Shown here piece after piece: positions 48,930 through 58,060 of a DNA stretch of 64,000 nucleotides (the first letter of the stretch is position 1; each line of letters starts with the position of its first letter). The DNA lies in contig NZ_PIZM01000006.1 of assembly GCF_002835465.1 (NCBI RefSeq), positions 372,001-436,000 on the forward strand, read 5' to 3'. The position numbers and the translations under genes are program-made. The notes below the pieces were generated by a model. The model was not told the DNA's origin. It worked only from the letters and a program-made list of their open reading frames with translations, and did not search any database. This DNA comes from Psychromonas sp. psych-6C06. Its GTDB lineage: Bacteria > Pseudomonadota > Gammaproteobacteria > Enterobacterales > Psychromonadaceae.

Positions 48930-48989
48930 ATATTCAATTGGGTTTTACGGAGAGTTTAAGAAATTTGTAACATGTAAATAAGGTATTTT

Positions 48990-49036
48990 AAAGGCCAGTT
49001 AATCATAGAATATAAATTTATGATTAGCCGGCCTTT
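48990..49036. terminator. two-way terminator between convergent genes
   Basis: The 18-base arms AAAGGCCAGTTAATCATA and TATGATTAGCCGGCCTTT pair with two mismatches around an AT-rich loop. T-tracts lie on both sides. It serves the GGDEF-like gene and the CBM48-like gene. Confidence 0.85.
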
Positions 49037-49053
49037 TACTTACTTGTCAATTA

Positions 49054-49380
49054 TTATGCGATTTTTAAAACTGCGTTTTGACCGCCGTCATTCATACCGT
49101 TATCAACATAGTTATCGGCACCTGTGGGTAACAACATCGATTGTTCACCTGTACTATTTGTCACCTGAAAAATATATTGAAAGCCTTCACAAGTCGCGGT
49201 TGATACGTTAAATGCCACCTTAAACTTGCCACTTTTGAGTTTTTTAAACTCAATTGTTTGCCAGTCATTATGCTCCGAAAGCAGAGAGATACTATCTGCA
49301 TCCGCAGCATCTTTGCTTTCAATCTCAAACGTAATTTTTACTTCTGGTTTAGATTTTAAGTACTGTTTTTTAATGCTCAT
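49054..49380 (-). CDS. small stand-alone CBM48/glycogen-binding-like protein
   Basis: 108 residues with no signal peptide. The body (VKITFEIESKDAADADSISLLSEHNDWQ, FKKLKSGKFKVAFNV, GFQYIFQVTNSTG) has the beta-sandwich layout of the early-set domain of isoamylase/AMPK-type glycogen-binding modules, including the N-D-W and the F-x-Y-x-F patterns. No enzyme domain is attached. It may bind glycogen in the cytoplasm; this is inferred. Confidence 0.68.
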   Translation of the reverse strand: MSIKKQYLKSKPEVKITFEIESKDAADADSISLLSEHNDWQTIEFKKLKSGKFKVAFNVSTATCEGFQYIFQVTNSTGEQSMLLPTGADNYVDNGMNDGGQNAVLKIA

Positions 49381-49467
49381 AATTATTAACTCATAAAGTG
49401 ATAAAGAGGATATAGATAATTTACTGCAACTACTGGTTAATTTCTAGCCGTATTTTAAAATTTTAGT

Positions 49468-50142
49468 TCATATTGCAAATTGTTGATTAATAATGGATTG
49501 TGTAAACGCTTTTTTAAGATAAAAACCACGTGGACGGACTTTAATGATTGTCCCATCTTCTCCATAAGCTTCAGTCAGTACTTTTCCATTGGCCGCTTTG
49601 GGTCTAAGTTGAAGTACATCGCCATCTCGTGCGCTGATAGACTCTATTTTACCAAGTGCAATCTTTTCCATTAGCTCTAGCCAGTCGGCTTTAAGTTGTT
49701 GTTCTTGGTAGGCTGACGCTGTCCATAAGAAACCACTGCCGACAATCCTATCTGCTAAGGAAACACTTCGTTCTCCCTGAACTGGGACCCACAATACTTG
49801 GCTTAGTTTATTACGAATATTACTGTTTTCCCAAGTTAGACCTGTGGTATTTAAAATAGGTGTGGAGCAGACAAAGGTGGTTTCTAATACTTTGCCAAAT
49901 TGATCAATCGGAATTGTTTTTAATTCAATGCCTAAATGTTTAAAGTCTTGCTCTGGTTTACTGCCGGCCGTGGCGCCTAAGTGCCACTCGATCAGTTGAC
50001 CGACCCATCCTTTATTAGTACGAAGATCCTTGGCCATCTTTATTCCAGCCTGTTCGGCAAGTTCATGCAATGAATAACCTGCTATTTTTTCACAAAGTGA
50101 GAGTAACTCATGGCTGGTTTTAGGTGGTGCAATCATCTTCAC
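49468..50142 (-). CDS. mutH: DNA mismatch repair endonuclease MutH
   Basis: 224 residues. It nicks the unmethylated strand at hemimethylated GATC sites after MutS/MutL signal a mismatch. Seen: [38 protein letters not shown] (residues about 43-80), with the catalytic Asp, Glu and E-x-K set, then TTFVCSTPI and LWVPVQGE. Presence of mutH implies Dam methylation in this organism. It is divergent from rppH, as in E. coli. Confidence 0.97.
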   Translation of the reverse strand: MKMIAPPKTSHELLSLCEKIAGYSLHELAEQAGIKMAKDLRTNKGWVGQLIEWHLGATAGSKPEQDFKHLGIELKTIPIDQFGKVLETTFVCSTPILNTTGLTWENSNIRNKLSQVLWVPVQGERSVSLADRIVGSGFLWTASAYQEQQLKADWLELMEKIALGKIESISARDGDVLQLRPKAANGKVLTEAYGEDGTIIKVRPRGFYLKKAFTQSIINQQFAI

Positions 50143-50730
50143 GCTGGTCTCTGTAGGTGATTTGAGAGATGAATATTAATATAGTTATATAACTATTCAA
50201 GGTTATTCATCTCTTTATCAAGTAGCTTACACAGAGTTATCCACTTTTTATGTGAGTAACTCATAATTGTAGTTATCTTCTATGACAGTTTTAATTTTCT
50301 ACTAATAACTTTTTAAATAAACGTGATCATTGGCTAATTTAACAGCTAAATTATAGGTTAAAGATTGAAATGGTTGAAATTTGAACTAAGGAGATATTCA
50401 CATTGAGGTGTGAATTATTACTACTGTTTATAAATACAGTTTATATTTGTGCGTGCCGTATTTACAGTCTTAAGTACATGATTATTAACAAATAAAAGGT
50501 TGGTAAACAAAAAAAATAAAGATCTTGCATATTACCTAAAAGATCTTTTTTCTCTTTGTAAGATCATTATGCACAAACTTATGCACAGTTTTCGTGGATA
50601 TGTATCACTTTTCTTCATATCAGTTTGATGGGGTTAAGATTCTGTGAAAGAATGCCCCATTATTTCAATATAGTGCCTTACCCCAAAAAAATAATTCAAA
50701 GGGTTTGGTCTAACCTTAAAGGTGTATTTA
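50143..50730. promoter_or_regulatory. DARS2-like DnaA-box region between mutH and rppH
   Basis: 588 gene-free bases. Two exact DnaA boxes (TTATGCACA, consensus TTATNCACA) lie at 50567-50575 and 50579-50587, three bases apart in the same direction. A reversed, weaker box (CGTGGATAT) is at 50593-50601, and TTATCCACT at 50237-50245 has one mismatch. Four GATC sites are present. In E. coli the DnaA-reactivating sequence DARS2 lies in exactly this mutH-rppH (ygdP) gap. I could not see a clear IHF site. Promoters of both flanking genes must also lie here. Confidence 0.7.
50518..50551. repeat. AAAGATCT inverted repeat within the mutH-rppH spacer
   Basis: AAAGATCT and AGATCTTT are perfect reverse complements with a 15-base loop, the right arm running into six T. 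It looks like an intrinsic terminator for the plus strand, or an AT-rich unwinding/fold site just left of the DnaA boxes. Confidence 0.55.
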
Positions 50731-51273
50731 GTGATAGATACTGACGGCTATCGTCCAAATGTAGGTATCATCATCTGTAATAAAAATGGCCAGGTTTTAT
50801 GGGCGAAACGATATGGACAGCACTCTTGGCAGTTCCCACAAGGCGGAATTAAAGAGGGCGAGACGCCTGATCAGGCAATGTATCGAGAGTTATATGAAGA
50901 AGTTGGTCTAAAACCTGAACATGTTAAGCTGCTAGCAACCAGCCGTTCATGGTTGCGCTATAAATTGCCTAAACGTTTAGTGCGATGGGATTCCCCGGAG
51001 CCCGTATGTATTGGACAGAAACAGCGTTGGTTTTTATTACAATTGATAAGCAATGATAAGCAGATTGAGTTTGAGGCTTGTGGACACCCTGAATTTGATG
51101 ATTGGCGATGGGTAACCTATTGGTATCCTGTCAGACAGGTTGTTTCTTTCAAACGAGAAGTTTACCGCAAAGCATTAAAAGAGTTCTCTGCGGTGGCCTT
51201 TTCACTCATGAAAAGTAACAGCGAGAAAAAAAGAGGTAAACGTTATCGTCGCCCAAACAATAAGGGCAATTAA
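50731..51273 (+). CDS. rppH: RNA pyrophosphohydrolase RppH
   Basis: 180 residues from the GTG at 50731 (M-I-D-T-D-G-Y, matching E. coli M-I-D-D-D-G-Y). AAAGG lies 9 bases upstream; an in-frame GTG three codons earlier is within that site. It removes pyrophosphate from mRNA 5' ends and so starts decay by RNase E. The Nudix box reads [20 protein letters not shown], followed by VGL. The TAA is 29 bases before ptsP, as in other gammaproteobacteria. Confidence 0.95.
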   Translation: MIDTDGYRPNVGIIICNKNGQVLWAKRYGQHSWQFPQGGIKEGETPDQAMYRELYEEVGLKPEHVKLLATSRSWLRYKLPKRLVRWDSPEPVCIGQKQRWFLLQLISNDKQIEFEACGHPEFDDWRWVTYWYPVRQVVSFKREVYRKALKEFSAVAFSLMKSNSEKKRGKRYRRPNNKGN

Positions 51274-51302
51274 TTTCGCTATCGGTTAAGTAGAGGTATT
51301 GA

Positions 51303-53573
51303 ATGTTAAGTCAGTTACGCCATATAGTTGAGCAAGTGGGTAATGCCACCAACCTCACTTTAGCGATGGATACCTTAGTAAAGCAAACCAAATCAGTGAT
51401 GGAAGTCGACTGTTGCACGATTTATATTACTGATGATGGCACACAAAAACTTAATTTAATGGCCAGCGAAGGGTTATTAAGCCAAGGGGAAACAAGGCAC
51501 CATCTCAAATTTGGTGAAGGTATCGTTGGCTTAATACATCAAAAAGGTGAGCCGTTAAATCTTGCCAATATTACTGAACATCCCCATTATAAATACTTAC
51601 CGGGAAGCCAAGAAGATGACTTTAGTTCCTTTTTAGGCACTCCAATTATTCATCAAAGACAAGTGTTAGGGGTGTTAGTTGCCCAACAAAAAATCCCTCG
51701 TTTATTCAGTGAGCTTGAAGAATCTTTCTTAGTTACTCTGGCGATGCATTTAGCCAGTGTATTAGCTAATTCTGGGTTACGTTTACAAATTAACGAAGAC
51801 CAACACCCTAGTAGTGCTTTACACCTTCAAGGTAGCCCTGCGAGTTCAGGTATTGCCATCGCTCCCGCTTATGTAGTGCGACCTATTTTAACGCTTGATG
51901 AAGTTGAAATAGAAAAAAGTCATTCACCAAGTAAAGATATTTTACTGTTTGAGATGATGCTGAAAAAGTGTCGAGATGAGTTTTCTAGTATGGCGCTAAC
52001 GTTAAAGGAGCAACTATCTAAAGAAGCCTTTGCGTTGTTTGATATTTATTCACATGTTTTAAAAGACAAAGCCTTTATCGATGCGATTAGGTTACAAATT
52101 AATGAGCAGCACTTAACCGCTTCTAGTGCAATAAAAGTCGTTTCAGAGTCCTTTATTGCACAGTTTGAAGCGATGTCAGACGCTTATTTACGTGAAAGAG
52201 CAAGTGATATTCGTGATGTTGCTCAGCGTCTTTTATATCATTTAACACAGCAGGTAGATGAGCACATTAAACTACCAGATAAGCTCATTTTAGTGGCGAA
52301 TGAGGTAACACTTTCGATGCTTGCAAGTGTTCCCACAGAGCATCTCCACGGTATTATCTCAGTGCACGGTGGCGTAAGTTCGCATGTGGCTATTTTAGCA
52401 AGAGCGCTTGGCGTTCCTGCTGTCATGGGAGTACCACTTTCATTAATTAATCTAAATCAGCAGATGTTGATTATTGATGGTTATGCCGGTGCCGTGGTGA
52501 TATTTCCGACTCAGCCACTAATAAAGCATTATCAACAGCTTTTAGCTGAAGAGGATGAGCTTAAACTACTGGTTTCTGGCGGCGAGCATAAACCTGCATT
52601 AACTGTAGATGGACAGAAAATAGATATTTTGCTTAATACAGGTTTGAATGCCAACCAGCATGGTGCTGTTGAAGGGCAGTTTGATGGTATTGGTTTATAT
52701 CGTAGTGAACTTCCTTTTATGCTCACCAATGTTTTTCCGACAGAGCTTGAGCAAGTTGCCATTTATCAAACCTTATTAACACAATATCGTACCTTACCTG
52801 TCACTATGCGTACACTTGATATCGGTGGTGATAAGCAGCTGAGTTACTTCCCTATTGTTGAAGATAACCCTTTTCTTGGTTGGCGTGGTATCCGTTTAAC
52901 CTTAGATCACCCCGAAATATTTTTAATGCAAATTCGAGGTATGCTGAGCGCGAACCTGCATACACAGAATTTACGTATTATGTTACCAATGGTGAGTAAT
53001 ATTGAGGAAGTGGTTGAAGCTAAGTTGCTGATTTACCAGGCGTGGAATGAGATAAAGTATGAACTTGGGCTAACTCCTGAAGCATTCCCTATTCCGCCGA
53101 TCGGTGTCATGATTGAAGTACCCGCATCAATTTTTATCATTAAACAATTGGCTCAACAGGTCGACTTTCTTTCTATTGGTAGTAATGATCTCATTCAATA
53201 CTTACTTGCGGTGGATCGAAATAACAGCCGTGTCGCCTCATTATTTGATAGTTACCACCCTGCCGTATTGCAGTGCCTTAAAATGATAATTGATAATGCG
53301 CAAGAAGGGGAACTTGAAGTGAGTGTTTGTGGTGAATTAGCAGGCGATCCAATTGGTGCGATGATTTTATTAGGGCTGGGCTATAAAAAACTGAGTATGA
53401 ATGCCAATAATATGGGAAAAATTAAATATTTAATTAATAACGTCCCAATGCATGAGTTAAATAATTGTATTGAGATAGCGTTAGAGGCGAACAGTGGCGC
53501 GGAAATTCGTACTGTTTTTGTTAATTACTTAGATAGGAAAGGCCTTGGTGGCTTTATTCGAGCCGGTAAGTAA
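51303..53573 (+). CDS. ptsP: phosphoenolpyruvate-protein phosphotransferase PtsP (Enzyme I-Ntr)
   Basis: 756 residues. An N-terminal GAF domain (about residues 1-160) is followed by PTS Enzyme I: the phosphohistidine loop HGGVSSHVAILARALGVPAVMG near residues 355-376, and the PEP-binding FLGWRGIRLTLDHPE, VSNIEEVVEAK and ICGELAGDP-like VCGELAGDPIGAM blocks. It starts the nitrogen-related PTS chain (NPr, EIIA-Ntr), controlled by glutamine and 2-oxoglutarate in E. coli. Confidence 0.96.
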   Translation: MLSQLRHIVEQVGNATNLTLAMDTLVKQTKSVMEVDCCTIYITDDGTQKLNLMASEGLLSQGETRHHLKFGEGIVGLIHQKGEPLNLANITEHPHYKYLPGSQEDDFSSFLGTPIIHQRQVLGVLVAQQKIPRLFSELEESFLVTLAMHLASVLANSGLRLQINEDQHPSSALHLQGSPASSGIAIAPAYVVRPILTLDEVEIEKSHSPSKDILLFEMMLKKCRDEFSSMALTLKEQLSKEAFALFDIYSHVLKDKAFIDAIRLQINEQHLTASSAIKVVSESFIAQFEAMSDAYLRERASDIRDVAQRLLYHLTQQVDEHIKLPDKLILVANEVTLSMLASVPTEHLHGIISVHGGVSSHVAILARALGVPAVMGVPLSLINLNQQMLIIDGYAGAVVIFPTQPLIKHYQQLLAEEDELKLLVSGGEHKPALTVDGQKIDILLNTGLNANQHGAVEGQFDGIGLYRSELPFMLTNVFPTELEQVAIYQTLLTQYRTLPVTMRTLDIGGDKQLSYFPIVEDNPFLGWRGIRLTLDHPEIFLMQIRGMLSANLHTQNLRIMLPMVSNIEEVVEAKLLIYQAWNEIKYELGLTPEAFPIPPIGVMIEVPASIFIIKQLAQQVDFLSIGSNDLIQYLLAVDRNNSRVASLFDSYHPAVLQCLKMIIDNAQEGELEVSVCGELAGDPIGAMILLGLGYKKLSMNANNMGKIKYLINNVPMHELNNCIEIALEANSGAEIRTVFVNYLDRKGLGGFIRAGK

Positions 53574-53581
53574 ATAACAAA

Positions 53582-53615
53582 TAGCAAGCTTTAAGGGCGC
53601 CCTTAAAGCTTGCTA
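53582..53615. terminator. 34-bp perfect palindrome between convergent ptsP and sstT
   Basis: The arm TAGCAAGCTTTAAGGGC is followed at once by its exact reverse complement, giving 17+17 bases without a gap. It lies between the stops of ptsP and sstT, so a two-way terminator is the simple reading, though it lacks strong T-runs. Confidence 0.75.
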
Positions 53616-53624
53616 AAGCGTTAG

Positions 53625-54836
53625 TTATTGCTTTTGTTCCGCAGCACGGCACGCAGCTGCCGTAAATAATACATCCGTTGAACTATTAAGGGCAGTTTCA
53701 GCTGAATCTTGCACAACACCGATAATAAAGCCGATTGCAACGACTTGCATTGCCACTTCATTTGGCACACCAAACAAGCCACAAGCGAGTGGAATTAATA
53801 ATAATGAACCACCAGCAACACCCGATGCACCACAGGCAGAAACGGCTGCTACCACACTGAGTAAAATAGCCGTCGCAATATCAAATTCGATCCCTAAAGT
53901 ATGCACTGCCGCTAATGTTAAAATGGTAATAGTGATAGAAGCACCAGCCATATTAATCGTTGCACCAAGTGGAATAGATACTGCATAAGTATCTTCATGC
54001 AGATCTAATTGCTTACATAACTCCATGTTTACAGGAATGTTAGCCGCTGAACTTCGAGTAAAGAATGCCGTTACGCCTGACTCGCGTAAACATTTAAATA
54101 CTAGTGGATAGGGGTTAGTACGTAACTTGAAGTAAACCAGTGCTGGGTTTACTGCAAGTGCGACAAATAACATGCAGCCGATTAATACTAACAGCAATTG
54201 AGAGTAACCTAATAGGGCTGAGAAACCTGTTTCAGCAACTGTTTGTGCGACTAAACCAAATATACCGATAGGTGCAAAGCGGATCACGATATGCACGATT
54301 TTAGTGATAGCGCTCGATACATCATGTAAGGTACTTTTAGTACTTTTATTTGCATGTTGTAGTGCAAAACCTAACCCTAATCCCCATGCTAAAATGCCGA
54401 TGAAGTTACCGGTTACAATCGCGTTAACTGGGTTATCAACAATTTTAAACAGCAGTGTATTTAATACTTCTAAAATACCCTCTGGCGGTGTTGCCTGAAT
54501 ATCTGTTGATGCCAATACTAATGTAGTCGGAAATAAGACGCTAATCACCACGGCAGTCGTCGCCGCGAGTAAGGTACCAATAAGATAAAGGTGGATAACC
54601 GGTTTAAGGTTGGTATGAGTGCCTTTCTGCTGATTCGCAATCGCAGAAGCAACCAATACAAACACCAAAATAGGCGCAACCGCTTTTAAAGCACTAACAA
54701 ATAAGCTTCCTAAAAAGGTCAGCGACAGTGCTGTCTCTGGTGCGAATAGTGCTAGTAAAATACCAGCGCAAATACCAATAATAATTTGTAGCACTAGGCT
54801 ACCGTTCATATATCGTTGTAGAAGAGTGGGGGTCAT
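53625..54836 (-). CDS. sstT: serine/threonine:Na+ symporter SstT
   Basis: 403 residues, DAACS (dicarboxylate/amino acid:cation) family, eight membrane segments plus re-entrant loops. Seen: the serine-rich loop [17 protein letters not shown] near residues 260-276, [20 protein letters not shown] (Na+ site) around 290-309, and [24 protein letters not shown]. It imports serine and threonine with sodium. Confidence 0.95.
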   Translation of the reverse strand: MTPTLLQRYMNGSLVLQIIIGICAGILLALFAPETALSLTFLGSLFVSALKAVAPILVFVLVASAIANQQKGTHTNLKPVIHLYLIGTLLAATTAVVISVLFPTTLVLASTDIQATPPEGILEVLNTLLFKIVDNPVNAIVTGNFIGILAWGLGLGFALQHANKSTKSTLHDVSSAITKIVHIVIRFAPIGIFGLVAQTVAETGFSALLGYSQLLLVLIGCMLFVALAVNPALVYFKLRTNPYPLVFKCLRESGVTAFFTRSSAANIPVNMELCKQLDLHEDTYAVSIPLGATINMAGASITITILTLAAVHTLGIEFDIATAILLSVVAAVSACGASGVAGGSLLLIPLACGLFGVPNEVAMQVVAIGFIIGVVQDSAETALNSSTDVLFTAAACRAAEQKQ

Positions 54837-55190
54837 ATTAACTTACCTGTTTAAACTGTTTGGTACATAGCTTTATGCACTACTAATTGAGTGATGCTGT
54901 TAAATACATGTGAAGGGGATCAATGTGGAAGGGGGAATTGTATAATCTAATTACCCCCTGCTCCTAAGTCATAGCAATCGGATTAAATAGAGGTTATCTA
55001 TTTATTCGGATTGCTATCAACTATGATCTTTGAAATCACGAGAAATAAGCGCTTAATGTCGTAACGCATTTTAAATTCCTTTTTGTACTGCTATGCAATG
55101 AAATTTATAACGCCATCATGGCATTATGTGGCTTCATTGTATTTGAATCACTTATACTTTCACAGCGTCAGATCATAGAAGCGAATAAAT
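54837..55190. other. gene-free spacer with two palindromes upstream of sstT
   Basis: 354 bases between the sstT start and the end of the EamA-family gene (same strand). It holds an AGGGGGAATT / AATTACCCCCT inverted repeat at 54930-54959 and the larger palindrome at 54971-55017. No coding frame is supported. Confidence 0.5.
54971..55017. repeat. 47-bp near-perfect palindrome, ATAGCAATC family
   Basis: ATAGCAATCGGATTAAATAGA (54971-54991) pairs with the segment 54997-55017 (19 of 21 positions), loop of five. The outer string also occurs at 5778-5792 in the left part of the window, which suggests a repeat family. Confidence 0.65.
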
Positions 55191-56081
55191 TCATTTTTTC
55201 TTTATCATTAATACAGCAACGCCACACATCACCATCATCATGCCAAAAAACATATATAAAGTGATCGGTTCATCAAGTAGATAGATAGCAAGGACAATAG
55301 TAAAGATTGGCCCTAAAGTGCCCATAATGCCGGTTTGGGTTGGTCCAATTCGTTGAATTGCTTCAGACATCATAAAACTGGGTAAAACAGTGCTCAATAT
55401 AGCTAATAAAAATAACCATAACCAAGCTTGTGGTGTAATCACTAGGGCTAAAAAATCAATCTCGATTGCACCATGAATAAACACCAATACAGATGAAGCA
55501 GTCATTGCCAGCGAAGTAAAAAGTAACGAGCCTATTTGGTTGATGAGCGATTTACTTAATAAAACATAAAATGAAAAACTCAGCGCAGCCCCCATAACAA
55601 GCACTGTACCCAACACAACATTATTGCCGGTTATTTGTAACTCTTGGCCCATCACTACCCAGAGGCCGAGGTATGAGATAAGTAATGAAAGTAGCAAGCG
55701 CTTACTTAATGGTTGTTTAAATAAAAAATAACCAATGATTGCCACCATAAACGGGTAGGTAAAAAGTGTTAGGCGCTCTAATTGCGCACTAATATACTCA
55801 AGCCCCATCAAGTCGAGTAGCGAAGACAAGTAATAACCTAAAAAGCCTAACCCTAAAACCTTTAATAGCAACATCGAAGAAAGAGGAACTGCATAGCTTT
55901 GTTGTTTCCGCTTGATCATCAGGTAACTCAAAATAACTAGGTAAAACGGAACAGAAATCGCCATGCGAAACACAAGTACTGTATTGGCATCTAATCCTTG
56001 TGCATAAGCAAACTTAATAAAGATCGATTTTAATGAGAAAAGGAGCGTGCCAAAAAGCGCTAAGAGCATGCCTATATACAT
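55191..56081 (-). CDS. EamA/DMT-family transporter
   Basis: 296 residues from the ATG at 56081; a TTG five codons earlier (56096) is possible. Ten membrane segments in two EamA halves, with GTLGPIFTIVLAIYLLDEPITLYMFFGMMMVM near the end, typical of drug/metabolite exporters. Substrate unknown. It is divergent from lgt. Confidence 0.85.
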   Translation of the reverse strand: MYIGMLLALFGTLLFSLKSIFIKFAYAQGLDANTVLVFRMAISVPFYLVILSYLMIKRKQQSYAVPLSSMLLLKVLGLGFLGYYLSSLLDLMGLEYISAQLERLTLFTYPFMVAIIGYFLFKQPLSKRLLLSLLISYLGLWVVMGQELQITGNNVVLGTVLVMGAALSFSFYVLLSKSLINQIGSLLFTSLAMTASSVLVFIHGAIEIDFLALVITPQAWLWLFLLAILSTVLPSFMMSEAIQRIGPTQTGIMGTLGPIFTIVLAIYLLDEPITLYMFFGMMMVMCGVAVLMIKKK

Positions 56082-56181
56082 AGTGATATTAACCAAACAT
56101 TAAAGATAATTTCAGAGTAGCGATTCTCTAATGGTGAAGCAATTGTTATTATTGCATTATTTTTTTGTAAAGAGTTTACGT

Positions 56182-56976
56182 ATGCCTTCTTCAAACTTTG
56201 TTTTACCGGTCATAGATCCTATCGCGATCAGCATTGGGCCACTTGATATTCGTTGGTACGGATTAATGTACCTGGTGGGATTTGTGTTTGCCTTTTGGAT
56301 GGCCAATCGACAGTGTGACCGCTCCAACGGGCTGTGGACGCGTGAGCAAGCCAGTGACCTCTTGTTTTACGGTTTCATGGGCGTTATTTTGGGCGGACGA
56401 GCGGGTTATGTATTCTTCTATCAATTTTCGCAATTCTTAGATAACCCACTCTATCTGTTTAGAATTTGGGAAGGAGGGATGTCTTTCCATGGTGGTGTTG
56501 TTGGTGTAGTGACTGCGATCATTTTTTATGCTTTAAAAAACAAACGCTCTATCTTATCTGTTGGTGATTTTATTGTGCCACTATTACCGGTCGGGTTAGG
56601 TGCTGGAAGAATTGGTAATTTTATCAACTCAGAGTTGTGGGGACGTGTGACCGATTCTCCCTTTGGCATCGTTTTCCATAATGCTGGGCCTTTACCTCGT
56701 CATCCCTCGCAACTATATGAATTCGCACTCGAAGGTGTGGTGTTGTTTATTATGTTGGTGATGTTTAATCGTAAGCCACGACCAGCAGGTTCAGTAGCCG
56801 GACTATTTTTGTTGGGTTACGGTGTGTTCCGAATTATTGTGGAGTTTGCACGTGAACCCGATGCACACCTTGGTTTCTTAACCTTTGGCTTAACTATGGG
56901 GCAAATTTTATCGGTGCCGATGGTGATTGCTGGTATTGCGCTGATCGTTTACGGTTATCAAAAACAAGCTAAGTAA
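56182..56976 (+). CDS. lgt: prolipoprotein diacylglyceryl transferase Lgt
   Basis: 264 residues from the ATG at 56182, which aligns with the E. coli start (a longer frame from 56131 has no clear support). It transfers diacylglycerol from phosphatidylglycerol to the lipobox cysteine of lipoproteins. Seen: [29 protein letters not shown], the signature [19 protein letters not shown] (about residues 145-163), and [13 protein letters not shown]. In E. coli it lies next to ptsP and thyA; here foreign genes separate them. Confidence 0.95.
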   Translation: MPSSNFVLPVIDPIAISIGPLDIRWYGLMYLVGFVFAFWMANRQCDRSNGLWTREQASDLLFYGFMGVILGGRAGYVFFYQFSQFLDNPLYLFRIWEGGMSFHGGVVGVVTAIIFYALKNKRSILSVGDFIVPLLPVGLGAGRIGNFINSELWGRVTDSPFGIVFHNAGPLPRHPSQLYEFALEGVVLFIMLVMFNRKPRPAGSVAGLFLLGYGVFRIIVEFAREPDAHLGFLTFGLTMGQILSVPMVIAGIALIVYGYQKQAK

Positions 56977-57098
56977 TGATAATGTCGCAAGCTTCTTTTG
57001 AGTAAAAAGGATCACAACTACCTGCTCATTAACACTCAAGTTTTGAGCTAAAATTTTTAGTTTTCGGTATTTCTTAGTGCGAATTTCGCCCTTGGCGA

Positions 57099-57308
57099 GT
57101 TACTTCTCTTTGACGGCCAAAGAGAAGTAACCAAGAGAAAGGCCGCCCCGCTATTTTTTGTCTTGCACGACCTGATTGCTTAAACGCACCGACTTGAACA
57201 GCACCCTTTCTAGAGTAAGCTTCTCATACTTGCAGGGTGTGTTAAAAAAGATAATTAATCTTTTTAATAACCATGGCGGGACTTGCTAAGCAATCACGTC
57301 TTAGCAAG
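57099..57308. repeat. complex palindrome-rich intergenic element
   Basis: Within the 478-base gap after lgt there are several nested inverted repeats: GTTACTTCTCTTTG / CAAAGAGAAGTAAC (57099-57131, 14-bp perfect arms); a wider pair GACCTGATTGCTTAA (57169) with 57286-57300; CACCCT / AGGGTG; AAAAAGAT / ATCTTTTT near 57245-57265; and CTTGCTAAG / CTTAGCAAG (57282-57308, perfect). No coding frame. The layout resembles large dispersed intergenic repeats seen in marine gammaproteobacteria. Confidence 0.6.
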
Positions 57309-57454
57309 AAAAATAGAGGGTATTTGTGTCACATTCATTTTTCACTTTGTCCGAAAATATCAGTTTTACAATAAAGATAAATATACTTGTTCATCTACTC
57401 GCTTCTAAAAAGGGGGCTGAGTAGCCACAAAGGTGGTTGTCTGATTAAATCGCG

Positions 57455-57895
57455 TTACGCCTGACTCAGCTTGCTCAGTAGCAAATCACAGCTTTGCTTT
57501 AATTGAGCTAACTCTTCGACACTCATCTTTGATTTACAAAACATCTCTTTCGGTACACTTTCTGCTTGCTCTCTCATTTTAAAGCCTGCATCAGAAAGAG
57601 TAATAATACGTACCCGCTCATCTTCCGCACTTCGAGAGCGCACAATTAACCCTTTACCTTCTAAGCGCTTTAATAATGGCGTTAACGTACCGGAATCTAA
57701 GCTTACTTTGTTGCCTAGTGCTTTCACGTTCATGGTGTCATGTTCCCACAATACCATCATCACAATATATTGCAGATAAGTGAGATCCAGCTTTTCCAGC
57801 AAAGGGCGATAAGCGCGACTCATTGCATTTGATGCGCTGTATAAAGCGAAACAGATCTGTTTATCGAGCTGTAAATCAGAATTATTTTTTTCCAT
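57455..57895 (-). CDS. ohrR: OhrR-type MarR-family peroxide-sensing repressor
   Basis: 146 residues. The redox-sensing cysteine sits in LDKQICFALYSASNAMSRAYRPLLEKLDLTYLQY near residue 16, where OhrR proteins carry it. A winged helix-turn-helix follows (VKALGNKVSLDSGTLTPLLKRLEGKGLIVRSRSAEDER). Oxidation of that cysteine by organic hydroperoxide releases the repressor. It is divergent from ohr with operators between. Confidence 0.92.
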   Translation of the reverse strand: MEKNNSDLQLDKQICFALYSASNAMSRAYRPLLEKLDLTYLQYIVMMVLWEHDTMNVKALGNKVSLDSGTLTPLLKRLEGKGLIVRSRSAEDERVRIITLSDAGFKMREQAESVPKEMFCKSKMSVEELAQLKQSCDLLLSKLSQA

Positions 57896-57924
57896 AAAAG
57901 GATCCTAATAAGAAAGTATTTAAA

Positions 57925-57996
57925 TATATTGTGCACAATATACTTGCGTTACGTGCAAAACTCAATTAACCTACAAAAATAGATTGTGCGCAACTA
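57925..57996. promoter_or_regulatory. OhrR operators and divergent ohrR/ohr promoters
   Basis: TATATTGTGCACAATATA (57925-57942) is an 18-bp perfect palindrome. A second near-palindrome, TAGATTGTGCGCAACTA, is at 57980-57996, sharing TTGTGC-CAA. For ohrR, a -10 TATATT (57942-57937) lies inside the first palindrome, with a -35 TTGAGT (57965-57960) 17 bases away. For ohr, TTGCGT (57944-57949) and TAACCT (57967-57972) are also 17 apart. Binding would block both genes. Confidence 0.7.
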
Positions 57997-58060
57997 AGTT
58001 GTTATCAATTTAGTTTGCGAAAATACAATCCCCAATCATTAAATGCACTAAGGAATAAAG

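Noticed and set aside
50143-50730. Chromosomal origin of replication (oriC) as an explanation of the DnaA boxes and AT-rich GATCT tracts
   Set aside because: The flanks are mutH and rppH, not mnmG/dnaA-type origin neighbours; there are only two exact boxes and four GATC sites. DARS2 is the known DnaA site at this position.
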